Source of the DNA: Methylobacterium currus | GTDB taxonomy: Bacteria; Pseudomonadota; Alphaproteobacteria; Rhizobiales; Beijerinckiaceae | Length of the DNA: 64,000 bases | Assembly: GCF_003058325.1 (NCBI RefSeq) | Contig: NZ_CP028843.1 | Coordinates: forward strand, 487,501 to 551,500 | Reading direction: 5' to 3' | In this document: piece by piece, positions 54,126 through 63,443 of the stretch | How the letters are laid out: the number at the start of each line of letters is the position of its first letter | How positions within the stretch are numbered: position 1 is the stretch's first letter | Position numbers and translations under genes: made by a program | The notes under the pieces: generated by a model | Told to the model about the DNA's origin: nothing | Database searches by the model: none | The model's input: the letters and a program-made list of their open reading frames with translations, nothing else

Positions 54126-54689
54126 TCAGACCTGCATGATCTCCTTCTCCTTGGCCGCCAGGGTCTGGTCGACCTCGGCGATGTGCTGGTCGGTCGCCTT
54201 CTGCACCTGATCGGCCTGGCGCTTCTCGTCGTCCTGGCTGATGGCGCCGTCCTTCTCGAGCTTCTTCAGCAGGTCGAGGCCGTCGCGGCGGACGTGGCGG
54301 ACCGCGACGCGGGCCTCCTCGGCGTATTTGTGCGCGACCTTGACCATCTCCTTGCGGCGCTGCTCGTTCATCTCGGGGATGCGCAGCCGGATGGTCTGGC
54401 CCTCGGTCATCGGGTTGAGGCCGAGATCGGATTCGCGGATCGCCTTCTCGACCGCCGTCACCATGCCGCGATCCCAGACCGAGACGCTGAGCAGGCGCGG
54501 CTCCGGCACGCTGATCGTGGCGACCTGCGCCATCGACATGGCGGCGCCGTAGGCGTCGACCTGGATCGGGTCGAGGAGCGAAGGCGTGGCCCGGCCGGTG
54601 CGCAGCGAGCCGAGGTCGTGCTTCAGGGAGTTCAGCGCGCCCTGCATGCGCCGCTTGATGTCGTTGAGGTCGAAGTTGGGAGTGGCCAT
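54126..54689 (-). CDS. frr: Ribosome recycling factor
   Basis: 187-aa two-domain protein (three-helix bundle plus small beta domain) that splits post-termination ribosomes with EF-G. Typical segments are [20 protein letters not shown] at residues about 18-37, [31 protein letters not shown] and [20 protein letters not shown]. Full length. Lies between pyrH and uppS in the usual order. Confidence 0.96.
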   Translation of the reverse strand: MATPNFDLNDIKRRMQGALNSLKHDLGSLRTGRATPSLLDPIQVDAYGAAMSMAQVATISVPEPRLLSVSVWDRGMVTAVEKAIRESDLGLNPMTEGQTIRLRIPEMNEQRRKEMVKVAHKYAEEARVAVRHVRRDGLDLLKKLEKDGAISQDDEKRQADQVQKATDQHIAEVDQTLAAKEKEIMQV

Positions 54690-54830
54690 TCCTGCGCGTC
54701 CCGAAGCGTCTGGAGGAGAATGGGAGTTAGGGCGCGCCCGTGCCGGGTCCGCCCTGATCCGGCTTCAATGAACCAAAACCTGACCTGCCGCAAATCGTCC
54801 GGCGCGGCAGCGGCCCGGGTGCGACGCCGT

Positions 54831-55589
54831 TTACGGCGCCACCAGGGTCGAGGGCGCGCGTCCGGTGAGGATCGCCGTCACCGAGCTCGGGGCGTGGACC
54901 GAGCCGACGATCAGCGGCAGCCCGCCGTCGCGGGCGAGCGCGAAGGCGGCGGTGTCCATCACCTTGAGGTCGCGGGCGATCGCCTCGTCGTGACTCAGGC
55001 GGTCGTAGCGCACGGCGTCGGGGTTGGTCTTCGGATCGGCGGAGTAGACGCCGTCGACCTGCGTGGCCTTCAGCACCGCGTCGCATTTCAGCTCGGCGGC
55101 GCGCAGGACCGCGGCGGTGTCGGTGGTGAAGTACGGGTTGCCGGTGCCACCGGCGAGCACCACGACCTGGCCCTTGTCGAGATGGTGCAGGGCCGGCTGG
55201 CGGGCATAGGTCTCGCAGATCGTCGGCATCGACACCGCCGACATGGTGCGGGCCGTCACGCCCGCAGCGTTCAGCGCCGTCTCCAGCGCCAGCGAGTTCA
55301 TCACCGTCGCCATCATGCCGAGGGAATCGCCGGTGGCGCGGTCGATCCAGCCCGCCGCCGAGACCCGGGCGCCCCGGATCACGTTCCCGCCCCCGACCAC
55401 GAGAGCGATCTGGAAGCCCTCGCTCACGGCCCGGACGATGTCGTCGGCCAGGGCTGCCAGGGTCGGCGGGTGCAGCCAGTAGCCGTCGGGCGCGGCCAGC
55501 GCCTCGCCGGAGAGCTTCACGAGCACGCGGCGGAAGGGGGGCGGGCCTTGCTCCGGCAGCGGCTTTTCCGACAACGGATGTTCGGGCAT
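54831..55589 (-). CDS. pyrH: Uridylate kinase
   Basis: UMP kinase (252 aa, amino-acid kinase fold) that makes UDP from UMP. Visible motifs are VLVKLSGEAL near residue 23, VVGGGNVIRGA (phosphate-binding), the TDTAAVLRAAEL segment and DGVYSADPKTNPDAVRYDRL. ATG 55589 has GAGGAG upstream; the longer frame to 55646 is not conserved. Its product supplies UDP for the sugar nucleotides used by the lpx genes downstream. Confidence 0.95.
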   Translation of the reverse strand: MPEHPLSEKPLPEQGPPPFRRVLVKLSGEALAAPDGYWLHPPTLAALADDIVRAVSEGFQIALVVGGGNVIRGARVSAAGWIDRATGDSLGMMATVMNSLALETALNAAGVTARTMSAVSMPTICETYARQPALHHLDKGQVVVLAGGTGNPYFTTDTAAVLRAAELKCDAVLKATQVDGVYSADPKTNPDAVRYDRLSHDEAIARDLKVMDTAAFALARDGGLPLIVGSVHAPSSVTAILTGRAPSTLVAP

Positions 55590-55733
55590 GGGCGCTCCTC
55601 TGGCCGCCCGCGGGGCGACGGCTGTCGGCGTCGGGTATCGTGTCAAGTCGGCCGGGTTCTAGCCTGTCGATCCCGGCCCGTCGAGGCGCTGCCGGCCTTG
55701 AATCGGCCGGCGATGGCCGGGATCCGGGCACGA

Positions 55734-55761
55734 GAAAAGGGGGCCCGCCGGGCGGACCCCC
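55734..55761 (-). terminator. Intrinsic terminator after tsf
   Basis: On the minus strand gggggtccg pairs with cgggccccc (one G-T pair; 55739-55761), followed by ttttctcg. It lies 57 bases beyond the tsf stop. Confidence 0.8.
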
Positions 55762-55817
55762 TCCTCAATCCTCGGGCGATGGGCAGCGAAGCCGCTCAGC
55801 GCGTGCTCAACCCTTGA

Positions 55818-56741
55818 TCAGCCCTTGGCCGCGGCGGCGACCTCGGCGGCGAAGTCCGGGGCCTCTTCCTTCTCGATGCCCTCGCCCAGGGCGTAGCGGA
55901 CGAAGCCGGTGAGCTTGACCGGGCCGCCGGCCTTGCCCTCGGACTCCTTGAGCACCTGGGAGACGGTCTTCGACGAGTCGTGCACGAAGGGCTGCTCGAG
56001 GAGGGTGACCTCCTTGTAGTAGCTCTTCAGGCCGCTCTCGACGATCTTGGCCATCACGTGGTCGGGCTTGCCGGCGTTCTTCTCGCGCAGGATGTTGCTC
56101 TCGCGCTCGACCGTGGCCGCGTCGACGCCCGAGGCGTCGAGCGCCACCGGGTTAGTCGCCGCGACATGCATGGCGATCTGGCGGCCGAGCTGGCTGAGGA
56201 CAGTCACGTCGCCGGCCGATTCGAGGGCCACGAGCACGCCGATCTTGCCGAGACCCTCGGAGACCTGGCTGTGCACGTAAGTCGCGATGACGCCCTTCTC
56301 GACCGAGAGCTTGGCGACGCGGCGCAGAGTCATGTTCTCGCCGATGGTGGCGATCAGCTCCTGCAGCTTGTCCTTCACGGTGGTCTCGGCGCCCGGGAAG
56401 CGGGCGGCCTCGAGGGCCTCGACGCTGGCCTCGGCGTTCAGCGCCAGCTTGGCGGCCTCGCGGACGAAGGCCTGGAAGCTGTCGTTGCGGGCGACGAAGT
56501 CGGTCTCGGAATTCACCTCGACCACCGCGGCGTGGTGGCCGGCGGACTCGACCGCGACCAGGCCCTCGGCGGCGACGCGGCCGGCCTTCTTGGCGGCCTT
56601 GGCGAGGCCCTTCTTGCGCAGCCAGTCCACGGCCGCCTCGAGGTCGCCGGCGGTCTCGTTGAGGGCCGACTTGCAGTCCATCATGCCCGCGCCGGTCTTC
56701 TCGCGCAGCTCCTTGACCATCGCTGCCGTGATGTTGGCCAT
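55818..56741 (-). CDS. tsf: Elongation factor Ts
   Basis: 307-aa nucleotide-exchange factor for EF-Tu. The N-terminal UBA-like domain holds the signature [16 protein letters not shown], the core has the [13 protein letters not shown] segment, and the C-terminal module ends in [19 protein letters not shown] 56741 is the family start; the in-frame ATG at 56759 is less likely. Follows rpsB after a hairpin, the classic order. Confidence 0.97.
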   Translation of the reverse strand: MANITAAMVKELREKTGAGMMDCKSALNETAGDLEAAVDWLRKKGLAKAAKKAGRVAAEGLVAVESAGHHAAVVEVNSETDFVARNDSFQAFVREAAKLALNAEASVEALEAARFPGAETTVKDKLQELIATIGENMTLRRVAKLSVEKGVIATYVHSQVSEGLGKIGVLVALESAGDVTVLSQLGRQIAMHVAATNPVALDASGVDAATVERESNILREKNAGKPDHVMAKIVESGLKSYYKEVTLLEQPFVHDSSKTVSQVLKESEGKAGGPVKLTGFVRYALGEGIEKEEAPDFAAEVAAAAKG

Positions 56742-56794
56742 CGTGGGATCCTCTTGCATGGGCGCCCCGGCACGCCGTAGGCGCGCCGGTCGGC

Positions 56795-56829
56795 GGATAA
56801 AGGGAACCCGGCGCCGTGGCGGCGCCGGG
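56795..56829 (-). terminator. Hairpin after rpsB
   Basis: cccggcgcc and ggcgccggg (56807-56815 and 56821-56829) form a perfect 9-bp stem with a 5-base loop, followed on the minus strand by ttcccttta. Such a hairpin between rpsB and tsf usually attenuates rather than stops transcription. Confidence 0.65.
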
Positions 56830-56888
56830 CTTTGAGAGGTCGTCCGGTCCGCGGGGCTAACGCGCCCCGCGTCTGATCCGTGCCGGCG

Positions 56889-57938
56889 TTACGCCGCCGC
56901 GGCGGCCTCGACGAAGCCGCGGGCCTGGTTGACCCAGCCGTCGCGGTCGATGCGGCCGTTGAGCTTCAGGTCGCCGTCGACCTTGGCGATGTCCTCAGGG
57001 CTCATCGCGGCGATCTGCCAGTAGTGGTAGATGCCGGCATCGTTGAGCTTCTGCACCAGCTGGGGGCCGACGCCCGTGAGCTTGGTCAGGTCGTCCGGCG
57101 CGCCGCGGGGGGCGGCCAGCAGCTCGAAGGGCTCGCCGACATACGGCTCGGTGATGTCGACCGGGGCGACCTCGGGCTCGTTGGCGAGGGCCGGCAGCTC
57201 CTCGGCCATCGGCTCGTCGGACTCACCGAGGTCGATGCCGAGGGCACCCTGGCCGCGGGAGATGCCGTCGATCGCCGCGCGGGCGACGAGGTCGCAGTAG
57301 AGCGCGATGGCGCGGCCGGCATCGTCGTTGGCCGGGACCACGTAGGTGATGCCGTCCGGGTTGCAGTTGGTGTCGACGATGGCCGCCACCGGGATCTTGA
57401 GGCGGTTCGCCTCCTTGATCGCCAGCTGCTCCTTGTTGGTGTCGATCACGAACAGCAGGTCAGGCACGCCGCCCATGTCCTTGATGCCGCCGAGCGCCTT
57501 CTCGAGCTTGTCCTTCTCACGGGACAGCATCAGGCGCTCCTTCTTGGTGAGGCCCTGGCCGCCGCCGGCGAGGATCTCGTCGACCTTGCGCAGGCGCTGG
57601 ATCGAGCCCGAGATGGTCTTCCAGTTGGTCAGCGTGCCGCCGAGCCAGCGGGAGTTCACGTAGTACTGGGCCGAGCGCTTGGCCGCGTCCGCGATCGTGT
57701 CGGCCGCCTGGCGCTTGGTGCCGACGAACAGCACCCGGCCGCCCTTGGCGACGGTGTCGCTCACCGCCTGCAGCGCCTGGTGCAGGGCCGGCACGGTCTG
57801 GGCGAGGTCGATGATGTGGATGTTGTTGCGGGTGCCGAAGATGTACGACTGCATCTTCGGGTTCCAGCGATGCGCCTGGTGGCCGAAATGCGAGCCGGCC
57901 TCGAGCAGCTGGCGCATGGTGAAGTCGGGAAGGGCCAT
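56889..57938 (-). CDS. rpsB: Ribosomal protein S2 with C-terminal HhH extension
   Basis: Small-subunit ribosomal protein of 349 aa, about 100 longer than the bacterial norm. Residues 1 to ~245 are normal S2 ([42 protein letters not shown]-type strand; [20 protein letters not shown]). The rest is an acidic linker and a helix-hairpin-helix-like segment ([20 protein letters not shown]). This extension is shared by many Hyphomicrobiales S2 proteins and resembles domains fused to other ribosomal proteins there; its role is unknown. First gene of the leftward cluster. Confidence 0.96.
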   Translation of the reverse strand: MALPDFTMRQLLEAGSHFGHQAHRWNPKMQSYIFGTRNNIHIIDLAQTVPALHQALQAVSDTVAKGGRVLFVGTKRQAADTIADAAKRSAQYYVNSRWLGGTLTNWKTISGSIQRLRKVDEILAGGGQGLTKKERLMLSREKDKLEKALGGIKDMGGVPDLLFVIDTNKEQLAIKEANRLKIPVAAIVDTNCNPDGITYVVPANDDAGRAIALYCDLVARAAIDGISRGQGALGIDLGESDEPMAEELPALANEPEVAPVDITEPYVGEPFELLAAPRGAPDDLTKLTGVGPQLVQKLNDAGIYHYWQIAAMSPEDIAKVDGDLKLNGRIDRDGWVNQARGFVEAAAAA

Positions 57939-58412
57939 GGTCTTTGTTCTCTCCGGTTCATCCGCCGCGGAGGAAGCGACCGGCGCACCCGAGGCGGATG
58001 CCGAAGGGACATCGCCGAGCGGTGGACGGCCACCGGAAACGCCTCATTCAGGCATGAGGCCGGCTCCGCGTGTGGGATGGGCGGGCCTTTATCCGATCGG
58101 GGGTGGGATGGCAAGGCGCGCGGGATGACCGGCGGTCCATGCGGATTGCCGTCCGGCTCTCGCCAGATCGCCTCGTTGCGGCGATGTCCGGCGCATTCGT
58201 CCGGCCCATTCCCGGCCCCATGACCGGTGCCGGCTTCTCGCGATCGACCCTCGTTCGCGCGAGCCCGTCCGGGTTGTCCGGTCGCCCCGAGGCCGCCTGT
58301 GCCCGGAGCCGGGGTCCGGGCGTGCCCGCGCCGCGGCACCTACGACTCTTGTGACCCAAGGCATCGGCTTTCATGGCGTTTCAGTTCTGGCACTAAGAGC
58401 GTCCGATACCGC

Positions 58413-58442
58413 CGCGCCTTCGAACGGCCACGCTCGAAGGCG
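58413..58442. repeat. Palindrome, 10-bp arms
   Basis: gcgccttcga and tcgaaggcgc are exact reverse complements around a 10-base spacer. First of three neighbouring palindromes. Confidence 0.8.
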
Positions 58443-58482
58443 CTGGCTAAGCCCGAACGGGCGCCGGCGCCGATGCGCCGGA

Positions 58483-58514
58483 CGCCCTCGCATCGACACG
58501 TCGATGCGAGGGCG
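58483..58514. repeat. Palindrome, 15-bp arms
   Basis: cgccctcgcatcgac and gtcgatgcgagggcg are exact reverse complements separated by only two bases, able to form a strong hairpin or cruciform. Confidence 0.85.
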
Positions 58515-58546
58515 CGATGGTATGAGACCCCGTTCGATAACGGGAC

Positions 58547-58593
58547 GCCTAAGCAGACTTGCGTTGGCGGTCCAACGCTTCGCCCGCTTAGGC
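58547..58593 (+). repeat. Nested palindrome, dispersed element copy
   Basis: An outer stem gcctaagc/gcttaggc (58547-58554, 58586-58593) encloses an inner hairpin gcgttgg-cggt-ccaacgc (58561-58578). The 36 bases 58550-58585 match 18550-18585 (minus strand) at 32 positions. A T-rich stretch (cttgttttacc) follows on the right. Confidence 0.78.
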
Positions 58594-59250
58594 TCTTGTT
58601 TTACCGCAGATTTTTATCGCAAAACCGGCCGCCACTTTTGCGAAATCTGCTTAGCGTGACGGTGGGGTGAGCGGCAGGCGTCGCGGGCGTTGGGAGAGTG
58701 TCTGACGCTCACCCCAGAGATCCCCCGACGATGGCTGATCGCGAGCGCGCCAGGCCTGACGCCCGCCCGACCAGCGCCGTTCTCGACGCACAGGCTGCCC
58801 GCTCGGGCGGCGTCGGCATGGCGGGGGCAAGCGGCGATGATCCGGCCCGGCGTGTGGGTGGGGCGCAAGCGCCACGCGCCGACCGACACAGGACTACCGC
58901 CTGCTGGTCGCAGCCGTCTCACCGGCCGACACGAGATGTATTTGCTGGTCGAAAGTGCGATTCTCTGCACAAATCATCGCACCCAGCGGCTTGCGCTGAG
59001 CGGTTCGATCAAGATTTGCGCGACCCGCATGATGAATTATGCTGCCCGCGAACTCGCGCGACCTGCCAGGTCGGCCGACCAGTATGTCGAGGCAACGGCG
59101 ACGGCGGCAACAGACGCGTGATATGCCGGTTTCCGATGCCGTCAGGCTGACGATGTTGACGAGCCTTGGCCGATATTCCGACCGGTGCCGGACGCCGCAC
59201 CCGGCGGTCCGCGTTGCCGTCAGCCCGACACATGGAGACACGGTCCCTCG

Positions 59251-59321
59251 GCGCCAGGTCCGTCAGCGCCAGGTCCGTCAGCGCCAGGTCCGTCAGCGCC
59301 ATGTCCCTCAGCGCCCCGTCC
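59251..59321. repeat. 15-bp tandem repeat (4-5 units)
   Basis: Three identical units of gcgccaggtccgtca at 59251-59265, 59266-59280 and 59281-59295, a fourth with two changes (59296-59310) and a partial fifth. The array overlaps the last codons of the enoyl-CoA hydratase gene and continues past its stop. Confidence 0.9.
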
Positions 59322-60096
59322 AACGCGGCGGGCGCTTGCCCAAAAAGGCCTCCATCCCCTCGCGGAAATCCGCGCTGGTGTAGCATTGCAGGATCAGGTC
59401 GTCCCCGGCCTCGGACGGCGCCTCGTCGCGCACCCGGCGCAGTCCCTCCTTGGTGGCGGCGAGCGTCAGCGGGGCGTGGCCGGCGACCAGGCGGGCGAGG
59501 TCGGTCGCCCGCTCGGCGAGGGCGGCCGCATCCTCCACCACCTCGCTCACCAGACCGATCGCCCGCGCCTCCTCGGCCTCGATCAGGCGGGCGGTGAAGA
59601 TCATCTCCTTCACCCGGGCGGCGCCGACCAGCGCCGAGAGCCGGCGCAGGTTGGCGACCGAGAGGCAATTGCCGAGGGTGCGGGCGATCGGGAAGCCGAA
59701 GCGGGCATCCCGCGTGGCGAGGCGCAGATCGCAGGACGCGGCGATGGCCGCTCCGCCGCCGGTGCAGGCCCCGGCGACCGCCGCGATGGTCGGCTTGGCG
59801 CAGCGTTCGAGGGCGCCGAGCACCCGGTCCATGAAGCGCTCGTAGCCGAGCGCGTCCTCGGGCGTGGAGAAGGCGCGGAACTGCGCGATGTCGGTGCCGG
59901 CCGCGAAGGCGCGCCCGCCGGCCCCCTGGATCACCACCGCGCGGATCGCCGGGTCGGCGTCGATCGCTTGGGCAAGGCCGTGCAGGCGCTCGTACATCGC
60001 GAAGGTCAGGGCGTTGCGCGCCTGCGGCCGGTTGAGGGTGATGCGGGCGATGCCCTCGGCATCGACCTCGTAGAGCAATTCGTCGGTGTCGGTCAT
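59308..60096 (-). CDS. Enoyl-CoA hydratase/isomerase family protein
   Basis: Crotonase-fold protein of 262 aa acting on an acyl-CoA. Typical segments are the N-terminal ITLNRPQARNALTFAMYERL, the oxyanion-hole strands GGRAFAAGTDIAQF and ACTGGGAAIAASCDLRLA, and the FGFPIARTLGNCLSVANL segment. The second position where hydratases carry a catalytic Glu reads Arg/Thr-like residues, so simple hydration is not certain. ATG 60096 is chosen; the longer frame to 60165 is not conserved. The 3' end runs into a 15-bp tandem repeat. Confidence 0.9.
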   Translation of the reverse strand: MTDTDELLYEVDAEGIARITLNRPQARNALTFAMYERLHGLAQAIDADPAIRAVVIQGAGGRAFAAGTDIAQFRAFSTPEDALGYERFMDRVLGALERCAKPTIAAVAGACTGGGAAIAASCDLRLATRDARFGFPIARTLGNCLSVANLRRLSALVGAARVKEMIFTARLIEAEEARAIGLVSEVVEDAAALAERATDLARLVAGHAPLTLAATKEGLRRVRDEAPSEAGDDLILQCYTSADFREGMEAFLGKRPPRWTGR

Positions 60097-60233
60097 GGCG
60101 GCAGGTCCGTGCAGCGGATGACCGACCCTAGCCTCCGCATCCCGTCCCGTCTCCCGGCGATCCATCGCCCTGCGACGAACGCGAGCGCTTCTGTTGGCGT
60201 TAATGCGCGACTCGATCGTGAGGGAGACGACGC

Positions 60234-60611
60234 GTGAGCAAGCAGGCCAAATCCGAGGCGGGCGACCACGAGGACACCTATCAGGCCTTCCGCAAGGCGG
60301 TGAACATGGCCCCGGGCGAGCTGGAGACGTGGCTCGACACCGAGGAGAGCCAGTCGGTTGGTTGGAGCGACGGCGCCAAGAAGGAGAGCGCCAAGGGCGG
60401 CGAATCGGTCGGCCACCATCAGGGGCGGCGGATCGTCGAGATCAAGCATACCAAGAAGGCGGACCTCACGGACGACGATTACGCCGACATGCGCAAGGTC
60501 GTGGCTTACGTGAACCGCCACCTCGCCCAGGGCGGGCCGAAGGAGGACGTGAAGACGTCGCGCTGGCGCTACTCCCTCATGAACTGGGGCCACGATCCGC
60601 TCAAAGATTGA
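60234..60611 (+). CDS. DUF3140 family protein
   Basis: 125-aa conserved protein of unknown function. The family pattern is clear: TYQAFRKAVNMAPGELETWL, SQSVGWSDG, SVGHHQGRRIVEIKHTKKAD, DYADMRKVVAYVNRHLAQ and SRWRYSLMNWGHDPL. It starts at GTG 60234 with GGGAG upstream. Soluble and charged. Possibly DNA-associated judging by its composition, but this is speculation. Confidence 0.92.
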   Translation: MSKQAKSEAGDHEDTYQAFRKAVNMAPGELETWLDTEESQSVGWSDGAKKESAKGGESVGHHQGRRIVEIKHTKKADLTDDDYADMRKVVAYVNRHLAQGGPKEDVKTSRWRYSLMNWGHDPLKD

Positions 60612-60871
60612 GGCAGTTCCACCGCCGCGACATGGTGGCGCGGGCGGGGGCGCAAGTTTCTCCCGCCGCGCCGTCCCGTCGAGAACTGTTTCTGCCGCGA
60701 GACCCATTGGCGAAACGAACCATGCTCCGGCCCCAGTTCGGCCCGGATCTTGCTGACCCTTGCGGGTACCTCAACGTCTTCGCATCGCCACGGCGATGTG
60801 GCTGAGTGGGGTCAAGGACAAGAGGGCCGGGCCCAACGAGGCTCGAGCCCGGCAGGTCGTGGGGGACCGGA

Positions 60872-62164
60872 ATGGCGGGAGCGGGTGTGCGGCGGGGCCG
60901 GGCATGGACTGGCTCTTGGACTGGCTCTTGGACTGGCTCTTGGTCTGGCGCCCGGACCGGCGCTGGTGTCGTGCTGGCGTGCCTCGGGCTCGCCGGGATG
61001 GCGGGCGCCCTCACCCCGGCCTTCGGGGGATTGTCGCGCAGCCTCGAAGCGGTGCTCGACACCGCCCCCGACGGTCCGCCGGCCCGCGTCATCCTCGGCC
61101 CCGGCAGGCGCGACGTGCGGCTGTGGGGCGACCTCAACGACGGCACCGCCGCGCGCCTGCGCCAGCTGCTCGACGCGAATCCGGGCGTGACGCGGCTGCA
61201 CCTCACCAGCGACGGCGGCCTCGTCGACGAAGGCGTGGCGATCGGCGAGCTCGTCGCCGAGCGGGGGCTGTCCACCTACGTTCCGGATTACTGCGTCTCG
61301 GCCTGCACGCTGGCCTTCGTGCGCGGGCGCGAGCGGCTGATCGTGGCCGATAGTCGGCTCGGCTTCCACGCCCCCTACGAGCCCGGGCTGTTCGGGCAGA
61401 TGATCCCGGTCGATGCGAGCGACGAGCGCGGCCGCTACCTCGCCGCGGGCCTGGAGCCCGCCTTCGTCGACCACGCCCTCGCCACGCCCTCCCGCGACGT
61501 CTGGATCCCCGATCCGGCCCGCCTGCGGGCCGCCGGGGTCGTCACCCGGGTGGTCGGGCCGGGCGACCTGCCGGATTCGACCCTCGACGACGACGATTCG
61601 CTGAGCGGTGCCCGGTCGGCCGTGCTCCGGGCCGTCGACCTCCTCGCCGCCTTCGCGGAGAGCCGGCCGGGGGTGCTCGACGGCATCGCCGCTCGCTATC
61701 GCGAGGCCTACCGGCAGGGGCGCAGCGAGAGCGACGGCCTCGACCTGATCCGGGCCGAGGCGGTGGATGCGCTGCGGACGGCCTTCGCGGGCGCCGACGG
61801 CGCGACCCTCGCGGCCCTCGGCCGTCTCGTCCTCGACGCCATGGCGGCGAGCGGAAGCGAACAGACCTGCCGCAGCATCGGCCGGGACGGCGACCTCCTG
61901 GCCGCCGCCGAGACGCTGCCCGGCCGCCGCGGCGCGGGCGGCGTCGCGCGGCTGCGGGCCCTCCTCGGCCGGGCGCTTGCCGGGCCGGCGCCGGTCGTGT
62001 CCACCGCGGCGCAGCCGGCTCCTGCCCACCCCCTCGGCTGCGCCGACCTGCGCCGCCGCCTCGCCGAGGCCCTGGCCCGGGGCGATGCCCTGCGGCTGCG
62101 GGAAGCCCTGCTCGGCCGCAGCGCCCGGCGGCTGGAGGCCTCGGCCTTGCCGGGCGAGCCGTAG
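60872..62164 (+). CDS. Exported ClpP/crotonase-fold protein
   Basis: 430 aa. The N-terminus holds a TGSW tandem repeat then a hydrophobic signal-anchor (GVVLACLGLAGMAGAL). The next ~170 residues resemble periplasmic ClpP-like proteins (COG3904 type): LHLTSDGGLVDEGVAIGELV, then VPDYCVSACTLAFVRGRERL with a candidate nucleophile Ser between the two Cys, and LGFHAPYEPG with a candidate His. The C-terminal ~200 residues are helical and unrecognised. ATG 60872 has GGGGGA upstream; an in-frame start at 60806 is possible. Protease activity is an inference. Confidence 0.75.
   Translation: MAGAGVRRGRAWTGSWTGSWTGSWSGARTGAGVVLACLGLAGMAGALTPAFGGLSRSLEAVLDTAPDGPPARVILGPGRRDVRLWGDLNDGTAARLRQLLDANPGVTRLHLTSDGGLVDEGVAIGELVAERGLSTYVPDYCVSACTLAFVRGRERLIVADSRLGFHAPYEPGLFGQMIPVDASDERGRYLAAGLEPAFVDHALATPSRDVWIPDPARLRAAGVVTRVVGPGDLPDSTLDDDDSLSGARSAVLRAVDLLAAFAESRPGVLDGIAARYREAYRQGRSESDGLDLIRAEAVDALRTAFAGADGATLAALGRLVLDAMAASGSEQTCRSIGRDGDLLAAAETLPGRRGAGGVARLRALLGRALAGPAPVVSTAAQPAPAHPLGCADLRRRLAEALARGDALRLREALLGRSARRLEASALPGEP
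60906..60948. repeat. 12-bp in-frame tandem repeat
   Basis: Three identical copies of ggactggctctt (60906-60917, 60918-60929, 60930-60941) and a partial fourth. They code for repeated Thr-Gly-Ser-Trp just before the hydrophobic segment of the ClpP-fold protein. Confidence 0.88.
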
Positions 62165-62255
62165 AACCGGCCTCTCCCCGCGACTGATCGGCTCATGGCC
62201 CGGATGCGGCGGTCGTCGCCGCTGCCGCGCCGGGCGATCGGCCTAGATCCGGGTC

Positions 62256-63386
62256 ATGCCCTCCTTCCCACGCATGACCCGCGACGCCGGCCTCGACGCG
62301 CTCTCCGCCTTCCTCGCCGGCTCCGGGGCGGATTACGCCGCCGCCCGCAACACCGATCGGGGCCGGGCCGCCGCGCCGACCACCTCGGCGCTGTCGCCCT
62401 TCCTGCGACGCCGGCTCCTGACCGAGGAGGAGGTCGCCCGCGCGGGCCTGCGCGCCTTCGGTGAGCGCGGCGCGGAGAAGTTCGTCTCCGAGGTCTTCTG
62501 GCGCAGCTACTTCAAGGGCCATCTCGAGACCCATCCCGAGGCGTGGGCGCGCTACCGCGCCGGGCGCGACGCCGCGCGCCACCGCCTCGCCGCGGAGCCG
62601 GGCCTGCGCCGGACCTATGAGCGGGCGATCGCGGGACGGACCGGGATCGACGGCTTCGACGATTGGGCGGCGCAACTTGTCGAGGAGAACTGGCTGCACA
62701 ACCACGCCCGGATGTGGTTCGCCTCGATCTGGATCTTCACCTTGCGCCTGCCGTGGGAGCTCGGCGCGGCGTTCTTCCTGCGCCATCTCCTCGATGGCGA
62801 CCCGGCGAGCAACACCCTGTCCTGGCGCTGGGTCGCGGGCCTGCACACGCGGGGCAAGCCCTATCTCGCGCGGCGCGCCAACATCCGGGAGTTCACCGAG
62901 GGGCGCCACGATCCCGCCGGCCTCGACGAGGGGGCCGCCTCCCTGGAGGAGGCGATGCCGCCCCGGGAGGGGCCGCTGGCCCCGGCCGATCCGGTGCCCG
63001 CGGGCCCGGTCGCCCTGCTCCTCCACCTCGACGACCTGAACCCTGAGAGCCTGCCCCTCGGCGAGGCCCGGGTGATGCGGGTGGGCGGCCTGATCGCCTC
63101 GGCCGATGAGGCGGCGGACCCGGTGCGCGCGGCGGATGCGGCGGCGATGGCGGATGCCCTCGCCCGGGCGGGCGCGCATTTCGGCTGCCCGGCCGGGCCC
63201 GTGCAGGATGGCTGGGCCGGGGAGTTGCCGGTAGTGACGCCTTGGGCCCCGGTCGGCCCCTCGGCGGACGCCCTTCCGGCGGGCTGCCTGCGGATCCGGC
63301 GGGTCTGGGACGAGCGGGCCTGGCCGCTGTCGAACCGGGGCTATTCGCGCCTGCGCAGTGCGATTTCGAAGGTGATGGCGTCCTGA
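62256..63386 (+). CDS. Photolyase/cryptochrome-like FAD-domain protein
   Basis: 376 aa. Residues about 10-225 match the C-terminal helical FAD-binding domain of photolyases: TSALSPFLRRRLLTEEEV, FVSEVFWRSYFKG, ENWLHNHARMWFAS and DGDPASNTLSWRWVAGLHT. The N-terminal antenna domain that should come first is missing; instead an alpha/beta-looking segment (residues about 250-345; VALLLHLDDLNPESLPLG, VMRVGGLIAS, LPVVTPWAPVGP) follows the FAD domain. Light-driven DNA repair or light sensing is possible but unproven. ATG 62274 is an alternative start. A hairpin terminator follows. Confidence 0.85.
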   Translation: MPSFPRMTRDAGLDALSAFLAGSGADYAAARNTDRGRAAAPTTSALSPFLRRRLLTEEEVARAGLRAFGERGAEKFVSEVFWRSYFKGHLETHPEAWARYRAGRDAARHRLAAEPGLRRTYERAIAGRTGIDGFDDWAAQLVEENWLHNHARMWFASIWIFTLRLPWELGAAFFLRHLLDGDPASNTLSWRWVAGLHTRGKPYLARRANIREFTEGRHDPAGLDEGAASLEEAMPPREGPLAPADPVPAGPVALLLHLDDLNPESLPLGEARVMRVGGLIASADEAADPVRAADAAAMADALARAGAHFGCPAGPVQDGWAGELPVVTPWAPVGPSADALPAGCLRIRRVWDERAWPLSNRGYSRLRSAISKVMAS

Positions 63387-63443
63387 CGGTGCCGGCGACC
63401 GGCATTCATCCGGTAAAATCCCGCCGACCCGACATCGCGGGAT

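Larger units (their letters stand above)
57939..59307. other. Long gene-poor region with palindromes
   Basis: About 1370 bases without a convincing gene, from the rpsB promoter to the enoyl-CoA hydratase stop. Frames such as 58690-59121 (+) have no recognisable product and no good ribosome site. Part of the region (58900-59060) is lower in GC. It contains three palindromes (58413-58593) and a 15-bp tandem repeat at the right end, listed separately. Confidence 0.55.

Noticed and set aside
58690-59150. Possible genes in two overlapping plus-strand frames
   Set aside because: The frames compete with each other, lack good ribosome sites and resemble no known family; the lower GC alone is not enough.
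59251-59321. CRISPR-like direct repeats
   Set aside because: The units are contiguous 15-bp copies without spacers, and no cas gene is in the window.
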